This document shows positions 12,286 to 24,276 of a stretch of DNA of 64,000 nucleotides, piece after piece; position 1 is the stretch's first letter; each line of letters begins with the position of its first letter. The notes under the pieces were generated by a model. It worked only from the letters and a program-made list of their open reading frames with translations, ran no database searches and had not been told where the DNA came from. This stretch comes from Erpobdella octoculata. Taxonomy: Eukaryota; Annelida; Clitellata; Hirudinida; Erpobdellidae. A program made the position numbers and the translations under genes. The stretch spans positions 32,009,194 through 32,073,193 of the forward strand of contig OZ022244.1 in the NCBI GenBank assembly GCA_963978895.1, written 5' to 3'.

Positions 12286-12778
12286 CAGAAATACACAACT
12301 ACATTAACAACATGTTCTTACGATATATCATTAAAAGAAAAGCCCAAATGAAAACCACTTTGATTAAAATGTAACAAATTTAAAACTGTTCACCCTTTTT
12401 ATTACATACTGGCTACACTACTTAGCTAGTTGCCTCTTGAATAAATAAAATTCTTTCAAAAGTATCACAGGCAGTCCAAGAGCGAGGAATTCTAGGTTAG
12501 AACAGAATAAATTCTTGTCATTCTTTCAACAAATGTGTAATCATTACTTAATTCATAGAGATCTGCCTCTACCAATGCCATGAAATGCTCTACAATTTTC
12601 AAAACCAAAAGTCATGAAACATTAAAATGCTACATGACCACCTTTTTTGTTGCCTTTTTGTGTCATTTCTATTCTTAGTTTAACTTTTTTTTTAGTAAAA
12701 GATCTGATAACTTTTAAAACACATTTTTTCTGCAGTTTATAACTTGAAAAACAACAAAAATGATCACAAATACTGTCA

Positions 12779-15700
12779 TCAAGAAATTCGCTTTTGAATA
12801 AAACTTTCCAGTGTATTTAAAGCACAGCCGCCACCAGCTCGCGAGCTTTTAAGCGAGTCCGTTTTGATTCGCTTAGAGGGAGTTCCAGAACCGCCATTGC
12901 TTTGAGAGCTTCTGGGTGAATTCCTTTTTTTCGAGCAAGTCAGATGATTGTTCTTGTTCGGTACGAGCGGGTGTCGGCCGGTAGAAACGGGTGGCGGTAC
13001 TCTCCCGTCTGAACTCTGGGAGAGGTATTTATCAAGAGGTTTATTAGAAAGCGTACAACGACCTCTGCCGCTCTTGCTATCGACACTGGTATTGTGTACC
13101 TCTAGTTTGTTTTGCTGTCTCTGAAGTTCACAAGCAAAATGATAATCTTCATGTTCTGGCATGTCCCAGGCGCTGATCATCTGCTTGCATTTCGAACATT
13201 TGATCCAGTCGGTGCTCGCCGCCTGGGAAACCTGCTCGGAGCGGGATATCCGTCGCTTCAGGAATGCTTCCAAGCCGTTGGTAGGAGTCTGCTTTACTTC
13301 TGCAACTCCATCGATTGCGCTGATTTCATCCACTCTCCATGCTAAATAAACAGACATATTATTTTAGTTTTTATAGATTAAACTTTATTTAAATATAGTA
13401 ATAAAACTAATTGAATTGATAGAAATTTACGAATATTCAGAGCTGAATTAAAACGAAATTCACGATCACAGTCAACTTACATTCATTTTGTGAATCGTCC
13501 ATTCTACTACGGTCACCGGCCAGGCGGTCAGCGAGCATTTCCGAAGCTCGGATGCGTGATTCGACGGCACTCCACAATATCTCCTGTGACGATTCTTTCC
13601 GGCACCCGTCTTCCACGCTCTCTGTCTTCCTAGCTTCGTCACAACTCCTGTTTTCCATCAAAGTACAGTTATCGCCTGTTGGTTTGACATCGAACTCATC
13701 GTCAAAGTTGTCGTTCAACCACCTTTCTACGCGCTTTACGCAAGGAGTGTTAGATTCCAACGACGTCAGAATGTGAGCATTGGAAGAATCGGTCGTCTTC
13801 TTGTACTCGGCGCCTATTCTGAAAAAACTATCGAGTTCTCTCGTGACGTTACTCTCGCTGAGTTTGACCGTCGACGTCGGTTTAGCGGCGTTCGATTTCA
13901 TATCGTTCCACTCTCTTTGTTTTTCTCTCATTTTACTGAACGGTCCGAGAGGTTCTGTTTTGTCGTACGGAACGGAACCGGCTTCTCCGCGAGACTGGTG
14001 CGATTCAGAAGTTGTTTCGATCACGCACGAAACTTCCGACTTGTTCTTGGACGAATTTAGAGACGGGCCGTTCAGGAACGTCACGATGCTCGGGGCACAC
14101 GCAGAACTCGGCAGGTCCACAAACTTGCCGGCGGACAGTCCCATGTTCACTATCGGAGGAGTCCTGTGTCGACAATCATACCACCACGATATTACACTAG
14201 CGTTACATCATTACAACGTCAAGAAAACGAAATATTTTATAACAATTTTTTCATACATGAAAAAACCTAATTTTTCGAGCGGACGTTTCGCCCGCAACTA
14301 ACTAACCAGGCCTGCGAACTCGCCGGAGATGTGTTGAACTGCAAGAGCATCGAGAAAGCGGTCGCAGCCAGGTCCCTGCTGTCGTACTTCTTGAGCGGGC
14401 AGCTCCTCGTTGACGACTGCGGCGAGGGATACGCCAAGTAGGCCACGGAAACCGTCATCGTTTTGGCGATTCGATCGTTCTGCGAGTCAAAAGATTACAC
14501 TGGGAAACCATCCTGATTATATGTATATTATGTCGACAAATCACGGACATTTTAATAATGTGATTAAAATAAAATATTATTTTACAGTTTAAATATTTAT
14601 GCATCTGGCTCTAGCTATGAACAATTTCAGATGGAAAGAAATAAAAATCTTCGTGATAAAAAACAATTTTTTACAATTAATTGCAGCAAATAAACCACCA
14701 CTACTTTGACTAATACTACTACTACCATCACCATTACTACTACAGCGAAAATATTTCCTTGTATCAGCCAGACTGATAGTTTTTCTATTCGTATATAAGC
14801 TGCGTGTTAGCTACGATAGGCAGACATCCAAATCGACTACTATTGGTAAAGGACGTAAAATCGACAACAAAATTACTGACGGGCATGGAAACGCTGTGTC
14901 GATGTCAGCCTTACTTACACCTGTATTCCGCACTAGTCGTGTGGACATTTTTCTAACCCATAAGAAAATGCATATAAGTTTATACAAAAAACACATTAGT
15001 ATAACTAACGTGTTCTTTGTCTTTAACCAATCTTTCAGACACTTCTTCGGACATGTGCTTCAGCCACAATTGAACCTGGAGAAAACGTGTACAATATACC
15101 ATAAAATCAATCACAAGTATGAAAAAATTGATATTCAATTTAAAAGTTCTTCGATGAGATTCCGATGATTAAGAAAAAAGCTAAAAGAAATATCGTTGTA
15201 TTATTATACTTTATCTTTGGTGTCCAGCTGCTCCTTGCCATTGAAGTTCTTGCTGCAGCCGATCGACTGGGGAAGTTGTCTGGCTTGTACCGGCTCGTTT
15301 TCGATCCCTCTGCTCAAGTTGTAGAGCCAGGAACTGCAATTGGTAATGCAAGCTAAGTTAAACAGAAAAATTATGGACTAATAGAATAAAAAATTAAGTT
15401 AGTAAATAAATAAACTTAAAAAACATTTCAAGCAATTTAAAATGACTATATGCAGTGGATAGTTAAAGAAAGCATAATAATATAACCATAGAAATGCTAT
15501 GTTGATTCCAAACATACCCAGTTTTTGACCCATATCTGGATGCTAGTTCACTCTCCTTGAACTTGAGCAGATCTGACATGAACTCAACTCCGAGGTCGTC
15601 TTTTAAACTTTGGCCCAATTTTCCTCCGAGATTTCGTCTGAGGAAAAACGATGAACAACGTAAGAATGGAGTCATACTCTGTCTTTTATTTTAAAAGCTT

Positions 15701-18700
15701 CACACAAAATATATATATACAAAATGGTTTATGGAAAGATATCATGAATTCTATTGAAGTGTTAATCATCTAATAATAATAATAATAATAATACGACAAT
15801 AATAATAATAATAATATAAAAACATTTAGTAGTGGTGGAACATGGTAATAAACTAATTCAAAAGCACCTTACAAATCGCACGATACAATATATTTCCTGT
15901 AGAATGTTTACAAGATGAGCAAGGGGCCGATGTAATGTCCACCGTAATGATTAGAGCCTTTCACAGACCAATTATTTGATGCAGGACCCCTCCGATGGGA
16001 AACATGGGATTGTCCGCTAGCAAGTTTGCAGACCTATTAAATTCTTTGTTTGTCCCACATATCACTACATCCCCGAACGGTCCATCTCCTATTTCTTCCA
16101 GACTCTGTCGTTGGAACGGGCACAAAATCCCAAGGCTCGGCACGATAGCGTCAGCCCAGCTTATTTTGATAACTTCATTTAAAAGGGCTAGCCTCGTTGA
16201 AAAAATAATTATTTTGAAATAGAATACAAACACTTTGCCGAGTTTAGTCGAAGCGAAGACCCGATGTACGGCTTCTTGAGGGAGTAGAGTCTGCTTGTTT
16301 GGCTTATTCAGTCCGCAGGCCAGTTTTGCCAGAACCTTTCGTTTAAGAAATAAATTGACAAGTTTTTCCACCAATTTACGGAAAAGAATTAAATATAACT
16401 ATTTTATTTATAGTTGTAAGTGTAAACAAAATAATATAAATATAAGCCATATATATAAAAAAGGTAAAGTGTGGTTGTTTGCTTATTTCATTCAAACAGC
16501 TGGAGCAATTTGAATGAAAATTTGCTATTGAAGAGAAGGCAACAAGCTCTAAAAAATGGTTCATTAGTTTAGGTTATATCGGAAAAAACTGGGAAAACAT
16601 CTGGTAGCTAGTCATCAATATAATGATCTATACAAATGTTTTAAGTATAAGAACCCCTCATCCAGCAGAATTAAAGAAAAACAAAGTCACATGAAGGACA
16701 AAAGAAAATAAAATAAAACGCTAAATCTAAAGTTAATAAGTTTAAAACTGAAAAGTAAATTGATGAAAAAATATTTAAACCCTAATTCAAACGAAAGATG
16801 CGCCAGGCCACAAAGAAGCGCCCATAGCTGCTTGCTGTACTATAAAAAAAAAACAGTACAATTTACCTTATTGTGGGAGATCCCAGCTGAGCATCTGAAC
16901 TGAGTCTCCTTGAAGACGGTTGCCCTCATGCTCTCGACGATGCAGGCGCCTATCGCCAATCTCTTGCTGTAATCGTCCGTGCACGTTTCCAACCAGTTCT
17001 TGACCCGCTCGGTATTCGAGCGTTGCTCTACGGGTTGACGTTATTTTGTAAATTAAAAATTTAATAAGATTCATTGAGATTTTATAGACTCGAATAATGT
17101 AGATAATCAACAATTTTAACAGGATAGGTTCATTTAAAAGTTTAATCAGCAGAACCGCCTAAATTAGAGTTACAGATTCTATAAATTTATACTATACTAG
17201 CAGGGTACCCGGTGTTGCCCCGGGTTTTCAGAGGTTTTTCTAATGCTTGCCTCTCTCGCTCACGTTTCCTTCTCCTCTTGCTCTCCCGTTCTCAGGAGCG
17301 AGAAAGCTCCTGGTCGGTTTCTCACTCCCGGTAGCTTTCCGGCTCCCACTCACTTTCTCTTTCCCGCTTGCTCTTTCGATCTCGGTCGCTTTCCCTTGCT
17401 TTCCCGTTTCGCTTTCCCTTTCCTGTTTGCTCCCAGTTTCTTTTCCGTTCCAGTTTCCGCTCATTTATGTATATGTATGTGTATGTATGTATGGTTCCCG
17501 CTTACTCTCCCGCTCCGCTCATTTTGTGACCGATTTTAATTTTTTTTCACTAAAACCTTCCTCCATTGACTCTCAAGCTTGTGTAAAAATTTCATTATGA
17601 TCGGATGAATGGTGTAGCAACGCATAAGTTATTTACACACATAATCTTATTTTTCTATATATAGATAAAAACATTTTTAATCGTCAGATATTCACATCTT
17701 GAATGATACCAAAAAAAAGCTTGTGCAGTACCATTGTTTTCTTCTGATTCCTCCGATTCATACTGGGCAACGATCGTGTTCGGAAGATGTTCCGGCATGA
17801 GCGAGAATCCTTCTTGAATTCTTCTGTCAACCTCTGACGTGAGATCGATGTAGGCCTCGTCTATGCTCGCTCGCTCTACGCAGCACTTCAAGTCCATTCC
17901 CATTAAAGTTTCTATGACTTCTGCTCCAGCGTCTCGGTACCTGAAAAAGACGAAAAATTTCCTGAGCATCATAAAATATAAACGTCTAGGAAATTTTTTT
18001 ATTCATGCTTGAACTACGAATAAACATTCCTAACGATCACTTTTAAACATTAAAAACATGTCAGGTAACAAATTACTTAGTGAGATCGGCCTTTCCTCTG
18101 GATTCCGGCACTCTCACCAAGCGAACGTCTGCACACTTTGATTTGGCATCATCTCCCATCATGCCTCTCGTTACCCCTAGTGCTCTGGCTTCATAGTTAA
18201 CAGCAATGATGCTGTAGAAAAGAAAACAAAAACAAGATTTTAATTTTACAAAATAGTAATAACAAAGACATTGGATATTGTATTATGTCTGGAACTAACA
18301 GTTTTAGTTAGTTAGGTCAACAGATCTGATATTAAAATACTGGCGACTGATTAATCGACTGATTTTTCAAAACAAAAGTATTTTAAAATAGGCTGCAAAC
18401 ACTAATCATCGTCAGGTAAAAATATAAGCTTATTTTTGATGGATCGATCAGTCAAGCGAACATGAAAAATTAAAATTATATTATTATATTCACACAATTA
18501 GAAGTTCTACTAAGATACAATAAAATCACCATGTTAACTTTAAGTACTTTAAGAAAATATGAAACAAACTAGCTAGCTTGTAAGAATTGTTCATTGTTAT
18601 GTTTTATATATATATTATATATATATATAATAAATTAAATTTCTTCATTATTAATAATGAAAAAACTTAAAAACTAACCCTCCCCCTTTGTAAGTTCTAT

Positions 18701-18803
18701 ATTGAACAACAGCACAGGGCAAGCCACTTAGTGAAGGATCAGCTCTTTGCTCCACTTGGACGTAGAAACAATCCATATCAATCAATGCTATAATCCTATC
18801 CAT
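12779..18803 (-). CDS. POLH: DNA polymerase eta
   Basis: Eleven exons: 18679-18803, 18077-18211, 17732-17940, 16867-17027, 16232-16335, 15518-15637, 15210-15333, 15010-15075, 14307-14479, 13481-14163 and 12779-13341. They sum to 2463 nt (820 aa) with no frame break; human pol eta is 713 aa. It is a Y-family translesion polymerase that copies past UV lesions. The N-terminus has DMDCFYVQVE (metal-binding Asp). QYRTYKGGGIIAVNYEAR follows (nucleotide contacts), then ERASIDEAYIDLT (catalytic Asp-Glu). A thumb/helix-hairpin region follows (VLAKLACGLNKPN, LGGKLG), then the little finger (SWLYNLSRGIE, QLPQSIGCSKNF). The last exon has a UBZ3 ubiquitin-binding finger, CSKC...HEDYHFACELQ, near residues 680-700. 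Two similar PCNA-binding-like motifs flank the finger: LEAFLKRRIS and the C-terminal LESFIQKRIS. Exon 10 (683 nt) is an acidic low-complexity linker that makes the protein longer than usual. Confidence 0.96.
15985..16135 (+). pseudogene. Inverted partial copy of POLH exon 10
   Basis: Inside the POLH intron between exons 6 and 5, the plus strand carries a diverged copy of the start of exon 10 (about 14020-14170, minus strand). The translated copy reads TPPMGNMGLSASKFADLL against the exon's TPPIVNMGLSAGKFVDLP. DNA identity is clear over about 130 bp, for example NACATGGGA(C/T)TGTCCGC. The copy keeps an AG just before the exon boundary (ATGCAG, then GACCCCTCC), so it looks like a genomic inverted duplication and not a retrocopy. 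A frame stays open for about 75 codons, but I see no other polymerase exon on this strand. Confidence 0.8.
17197..17665 (-). mobile_element. Helitron-ended minisatellite element (POLH intron)
   Basis: On the minus strand the element begins TCTATATATAG and ends with the hairpin-like CGGGGCAACACCGGGTACCC followed by TGCTAG and T. This fits Helitron termini (5' TC, 3' hairpin plus CTRR, insertion in AT). The interior has a degenerate GC-rich minisatellite of the type GAGCGGGAAAGCGACCGG (17240-17470) and a unique block (17500-17650) also found at 57208-57380. It encodes no Rep/helicase, so it is non-autonomous. Confidence 0.8.
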
Positions 18804-20300
18804 CGCTGTTTAAAAATGTAATAGATTAATATAACTAATTCTAATTCTAACCGAAACCGCGCGCCAGGTTATTTATTTCTTTTCGAACGTAACTGTTTAT
18901 TAGGACAGGGATGTACCCATACAGGCAGTGATTGTTAGATTTTTATTATTAGACAAACCATTGGCGTGTACGCAACTACACTGTTTTAAAATATTAACTA
19001 ATTATAATTTTAAAAAATCTCTTGACATGAGAGACATCCTGAGTTTAATTAATCAATCAGTCTAGTGACTCTAGCCTAGTCTAAGTGTCTTCGTATCTAT
19101 GAGTTTCTTATATATAATTCTGCCTTTTAATGACTGTGTTTCATTTATCTGACTGTGTAAAATCATTTCATGACTGAAAACAGAGACCGGCAACAATCAC
19201 AATTGTCTTTACTACATAAAGGGTTATGGTATGAATGGCTTCCTCGAAAACATTAGCTGCATTAGCAGGACCCTTTGCAGTTAGTGCTAGTCACATAACT
19301 ATTGACTGGTTGTTGTGCTCAATTTTTTCCCGAAAATAGTTAAAGAGGCTTTTTAAGCTTGCCCCCATCAATGGTTCTGGGTATGTTCACCATGTCACTG
19401 TTTCAATTAACTTTCTTTACCGGTTTGCATGTATGTTAGTCCTGAAACTTTGTAATAAAATATCCACTTTCCTAAATTTTACTCGCTAGTGGTTTTGAGG
19501 TTATGTTCCACAAAACATATTCCACTTAAATGATTATTCAAGTAAATTGGGAGTTGATTCTGGCTACAAACTCATCCCATTGAAGCACAGAGCCAAATTC
19601 GCAATACTGTAGTCATGCTTAATAATCGTAATGCAATGTTCAACTCTCTTGCAACAATTAACAATGCTAGACATTGCATGAACAAAATAAAAAGAAAACC
19701 AATAATATTCAGTTCTTTTTAATACAAAACTTGGAAAAACTATAAACCTGAAATAAACGCTAAAAATAGGTAATTCATTATTTCAATTTGACATTGGACA
19801 CAGTCTCTCGTATAAAAATGATACTGTTGTGCTGATGACACTGGTTTTCTATCTAGCTATGGAATACAAAATAAATTTGAAAAAGTAAAAAACCACTACA
19901 ACACAACTAGACAACATCGTGAAACAGAATTAGTACATGATCCAAATGGCATTTCTATAAGAAATATAACTTTTCTTATGGAATATGAAAAAGTGCACAC
20001 TCATCACCATAGAAATACTCACTGCAGTGTAATAAATAAAATATAATATAATATCAGCATAAATAAATTGAAAAATACAGTGGAGAATTCCAAGTAGAAT
20101 CTTGGTTGAGGAATTTTTTTAGGATAAGGAGGATTGGAAGGTAAGCTGTTGCAAAAAACCACAAAAGGCAAAAAAACTAAACGCAGAGAAACCAAATTTA
20201 ACAAATTGAACTCCTCTGACTACAGCAATAAATATATAAAAAAAACGTAAAAAAGAAGTTTTAGTAATCCGGACGAGACTGCATTACAGTATTACTAGTA
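18804..20300. other. Intergenic, no feature seen
   Basis: Between the POLH start and the SMIM15-like stop I find no long frame, repeat family or RNA gene. It is AT-rich and presumably contains the POLH promoter and the downstream gene's 3' UTR. Confidence 0.55.
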
Positions 20301-20597
20301 TTACAGACGACTATTGTGAAGAATGTCTTCTAGCTTATTTTTAACACGGTGATCAACTGGCTTCTTCCCTTCGTTCTGTAAATTTTGTCTGATATAAGAA
20401 ACCTGCTCAAAAATTTCTTCAATAACATTTTTGTGACTGGACGCTTTCTCGTTGATCTCCTGGTCGAGCTTCAGCGAAAAGTAGATTGCGGAAGCAAAGC
20501 ATGGAGACAAGAGGATCAGTACGTAAAGGAGGAAAGTAGATGGAGCGCTGCTGGCATAGAGCGTCAGGTCATCTAGTAAGTAATCCAAGTCAAACAT
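20301..20597 (-). CDS. SMIM15-like small membrane protein
   Basis: A single open frame of 98 aa starting MFDLDYLLDD. It has one hydrophobic segment (about residues 19-41, TFLLYVLILLSPCFASAIYF) followed by a charged, helical C-terminal half (KLDQEINEKASS ... EIFEQVSYIRQNL). The MFD start, the position of the membrane segment and a KL...I motif after it resemble vertebrate small integral membrane protein 15. The C-terminal half is longer and not Lys-rich as in SMIM15. I chose the ATG at 20595-20597, since codons upstream of it contain no ATG. The likely topology is a one-pass ER or other membrane protein with a cytosolic coiled coil. The assignment rests on a short alignment from memory and needs a profile search. 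The gene sits alone between POLH and PDAP1 on the same strand. Confidence 0.65.
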   Translation of the reverse strand: MFDLDYLLDDLTLYASSAPSTFLLYVLILLSPCFASAIYFSLKLDQEINEKASSHKNVIEEIFEQVSYIRQNLQNEGKKPVDHRVKNKLEDILHNSRL

Positions 20598-21617
20598 TTT
20601 CAAGCCCTTTAGTCTCCATGCAGCTGTGGGGTCAACGCTTCATATATTTTTATTTCTTCCTCAAAAGCTAGCAGTTTGTTTACTTATTGGCTTCTTAAGC
20701 GCAGACTGAAACGATATTCGTAAACAGTATAAAATTTTTGTTTCAAATGTATAAATAGAACTGAAATTATTAAAAATAATTTAAAAACCCAGATCGCTAG
20801 CTAAATTGAAACTCCGCCTCGCTTATTGCGAGCCAGTCCCAAGCCTGGAGAAAGGAGGAGGGAAAAGTAAAAAGGATCAAATTCTGATCCACGACAGGAA
20901 GTACTTAAGTGCTTCCTACATACAGCCATTTGAGTCTTAAAACACATGGTGTAAAGGACTATAAACTATTATAAAAAAAAAATAGCTAAATTGAAAAACA
21001 AAGAAACCTGTGCGGGATATACTTTAGACTTTTAGAGTAGCACGGGCCAAAACTTTTTTGCTAAGTAAAGAGATTTTAAGCCTATAATAACGGAACAAGC
21101 CCAAAAACGGACCTTAAAAAAATCGGCCCGTACAGTGTAGATAAATCGCCTTCTTCAAAGCTCGATGGCACCAAGTTTTAAAATGGATAACAGAAATAGA
21201 TTTTATTTCATTATTGATAACATGAGCTTTTGTCAATTATTATTATTATAATTATGTTTGAACGCACCACCTCGACCAGGATCCAGCACAGCTTGGTCAA
21301 GTATAAAGAAGAACGTGCACGATTCAACAATATAGTTGAGCAGAATTGCAACACAATCATCTACATTTCAATCAGACAACGCTCCTGTTCCAACCAATTA
21401 CCACGGCAGCTTTTCCAACCAAATGAACTCATCTCCTCCAACACGAAGAGAATACGATCGGCATTTAATTCCCAGCAATAACGAACTTCTCACAATGCGA
21501 GGATACGAATAAAAAAAACACCCGTTTAACACAATGCCGTACAAACGAATAATTTACTCTGTGCAAGAAACAATCAAAAAATAAAGAGAATCAAATGTCC
21601 CAGCTTCAAACGATTCA
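20598..21617. other. Intergenic with poly-A SINE
   Basis: The stretch contains a plus-orientation SINE (20811-20985, ending in an A-run). No convincing exon is present. It probably includes the promoter of the SMIM15-like gene and the 3' UTR of PDAP1. Confidence 0.6.
20811..20990 (+). repeat. Poly-A SINE family copy, near full length
   Basis: It reads from AAACTCCGCCTCGCTTATTG through AAGCCTGGAGAAAGGAGGAG and ATGATCC-like blocks to AAGGACTATAAACTATTATA plus an A-run. It is one of the best-preserved copies and helps define the family's orientation. Confidence 0.8.
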
Positions 21618-24276
21618 TCAGTTCTGACTTTTCTGTTTCTTCTCCAACAGTCGCTGTTCAGCCGCAGCCTTGGTCTGTTCGGCCACTAGAATATAAAAAA
21701 AAAATCACGAACTAATAGAAAAACATATATCTGAACATCAAAATCATATCGTTTTCTGCACTCAACAAAACTAGGACTCGATCCAAAGACGTACGGCACG
21801 TCTGCATTCTTTTTTCCAGTAAGTCAAAAACAGGGCGGTACGAATAGCGCAACCAGCAAAATAAAAAATGATTAGCACAGCAATAAAAACTAAAATAAAA
21901 AAAACATGGCTTTAATATAACAAAAACCACTGAAGCTTTGGAACATTCAAGAAAATTCATCAAAACTTACATTTCTTTTCTTCGTCTCTCTTCTTAGCCG
22001 CATCCTCACGTTGTTTCTTAATCAGCGCCAGACGGGCCAGATCCGAACGAGCTTCGTCCGTTTTACCGGCTTCGTGCATCTTTTGGTACTTCTCTTTAGC
22101 TTGCTGCTTTTCGAATTCCTCCCTTTATATATATAATTAATGAAAATGTTAGTTATTTGAGCTCATTAATTAATGATAAATAATTACTTTACTATTAAAG
22201 AATAATAAATTATATTAATTTGAATCCGTATTTAATGGTGAATTATAAATTCATTATATTAATGTGAAATTGTATTTAATGATAAATTATGCTAATTTGA
22301 ATTTGTATTAAAAAATAAATTATGCTAATTTGAACCCATATTTAATGATAAATTATGATAATTTGAACTTGTATTAAAGGATAAATTATGATAATTTGAA
22401 CTAAACGACTTCTCTACATTATGACCTAAATTACACATGAACGCAAGCCAACTCTGATTTAAAAAAAATATAAATTACTTCAATTTCACCTCGCCATAAA
22501 CTAAGCTAAAACCGTAAATTCCGTTATTTTAAACCGCATGACCACTTCACAGCAATCCTCACTTTCTAAAAACAATACAGTTCAAGAAGACCAAAATCTT
22601 AAGAAATTACAACACCTAATCTTCCGGGTGTACTTAACGACTTTCACACCGAATTAACATCGACATTAATTTTTTTAAATCTTTTTTTTGTGCGTTTATT
22701 TGAGGTTTTTGACAGCGCTCTTGTGATGACTATTTCATTGTACTACGCTATATAAATTATCCGTGTTATTATTATTATTATTAAGAGGTGCAAATGTGGT
22801 GACTCACCGCTCCTTTCTGCTGAGCGCCGGCTTGCTCGTGTCGACGACAATCTCCGTCACCTTTTTCGACTTCTGCTTGATCCTGTTCGGATTCTCGATT
22901 TCGATCAGGTGTGCTACTCCCTTCGGCTTGTCGTCCTTTAACCCGTCAGAAAAGAACAAAATGCAATAAAGGTATTAATCGTCAATTTAGGTTCTTTAAA
23001 CATTAACATATGTAAATAAATTAAAACAGCAAACTCCTTAATGAAGGAACAACAAACACACACACAAACAAACAGAGACACTCCCTGAAACACAATAACG
23101 AACATAGCAACGCAAAGATACAAACACAATAGAAAACAGCAGCACAAAGAGACAAACACGACAGGAAACACAGCAACACAAAAAGACAAACAAACACAAA
23201 GCCATCCATCATTTCACATCACAAGACATTATATATATATGAATAACAACAACAAGGCAACATATGTCGTACATCTTCTTCTTCGCTGGATTCTTCTTCA
23301 CTGCCCGACTCATCATCGCCCTCTTTAGGTTCTTTCTCCTTCGCTGGGCCGGCACCTTCCTCGTCTTCGATTTCATCGTCGCTGGCGAGCCCTTGTTTCG
23401 TCTGGAATGAGACGTCGGTTATTTTTTAACGATAAAACCGCATAAAAATCTTTTCCGCGAGAAAATTTATTGCTCGACTCGATAATACTATTTCTTAGTT
23501 CAGTGCCAGGATTAGCGAGACTAGAAATTCAAGGTTTCAGATGCTGAACAGGTCAATCAAATATAATTAAAACAAATGCAAAGAAAAAAAACAACCTCAC
23601 CGCCATTGAGTGTACTAAAAAAAATTACATAGGCATAAACAGCTCTAATTTTAGAAATTAAAAATATAACTTCTTTCATACCCTCCATTCTTTTTCCTTC
23701 CTGACTTTTTCTGCCTCTAGAGCAAGATCTTCTTCGTTTGTGAAATGGCGATGACCTCCCTTGTGGGACTTCTTCTTGCCTGATCGGATTAAGCAAACAT
23801 TTAAAATCAGGATCTACTTAATCTTTTTAGTTGTATTATCTTATGGACGGCTAGATTAGTCGAGTTGGTAGAGTGATAGCTTTGAATACGAAAGCTTCAT
23901 GGTACTGCTCCTATTCGCTGCCTAGTATCTAGTCCGTTATCGAAAAATTTTGAGGGTAAAATCGTTTCTCTGTGGGCATGTAAAAGATCAGCGCCACCAA
24001 GCTCTATAAATGTTCACATTGACTGATCACTTATTTTTCTCAATTTACACTTAATTTATAAATCCCTGTCTATAACTGTTCTATTGTACCGAAATTATTC
24101 CCATTGTATATTTATTAATTTGTATTATAACATTTTACGCTGCTTTTGGGTGGAGCTTGCGTACTCAGTTTTATTTAATTTTTCAGTACAACTTCTCTTA
24201 CGGGATTAACTAAGTTTGTTTCAATTGGTATGTTTTATTAATTATATCAATAAAAATTACAAATACCTCTAGGCAT
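21618..24276 (-). CDS. PDAP1: 28 kDa heat- and acid-stable phosphoprotein (PDGFA-associated protein 1)
   Basis: Six exons: 24267-24276, 23682-23779, 23273-23401, 22808-22935, 21971-22122 and 21618-21685. They total 585 nt (194 aa), near the family's roughly 180 aa. The first coding exon is only 10 nt (MPRG), then [18 protein letters not shown]. An acidic casein-kinase-like stretch follows ([15 protein letters not shown]), then [22 protein letters not shown], the family's most diagnostic segment. The charged helical C-terminus has [21 protein letters not shown] and [17 protein letters not shown]. The family is a conserved intrinsically disordered phosphoprotein linked to PDGF-A and translation/RNA functions; its exact role is not settled. 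The ATG is supported by the MP(K/R)G start seen in relatives. It shares a 648-bp head-to-head promoter region with GLYR1. Confidence 0.93.
23850..24080 (+). repeat. Possible tRNA-derived SINE
   Basis: TAGTCGAGTTGGTAGAGTG resembles a polymerase III A box within a D-arm. A degenerate B-box-like GGTACTGCTCC follows about 35 bp later, then AT-rich tail sequence. It lies in the first PDAP1 intron. Pairing of the acceptor stem is poor, so I do not call a tRNA gene. Confidence 0.35.

Larger units (their letters stand above)
10284..12778. other. ALDH16A1-POLH intergenic region
   Basis: It lies between the ALDH16A1 start and the POLH stop, both on the minus strand, so it should hold the ALDH16A1 promoter and the POLH 3' UTR. 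No TATA box stands out near 10284. It also holds a terminus with CAGGGGCGCAGCCAGGGGG (10585 region), an (AT)n run near 10718-10741, a LINE 3' tail (11040-11220), three diverged direct repeats (11630-12135) and a foldback element (12155-12285). TTTATT near 12396 could be the POLH poly-A signal on the minus strand. Confidence 0.6.

Noticed and set aside
13552..14301. Plus-strand frames of up to 173 codons opposite POLH exon 10
   Set aside because: They are antisense shadows of the real exon, which fits pol eta by homology and phase.
17240..17600. Arg/Ser/Glu-rich or Pro/Phe-rich frames (also at 41767, 42650, 54270, 55208 and 58645)
   Set aside because: They are products of the GC-rich minisatellite in the Helitron-ended family; frames on both strands are open equally and no start context or splice signals are shared.
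22938..23212. Cys/Phe/Val-rich minus-strand frames
   Set aside because: They come from a CAAACACA-rich low-complexity stretch in a PDAP1 intron and have no splice or homology support.
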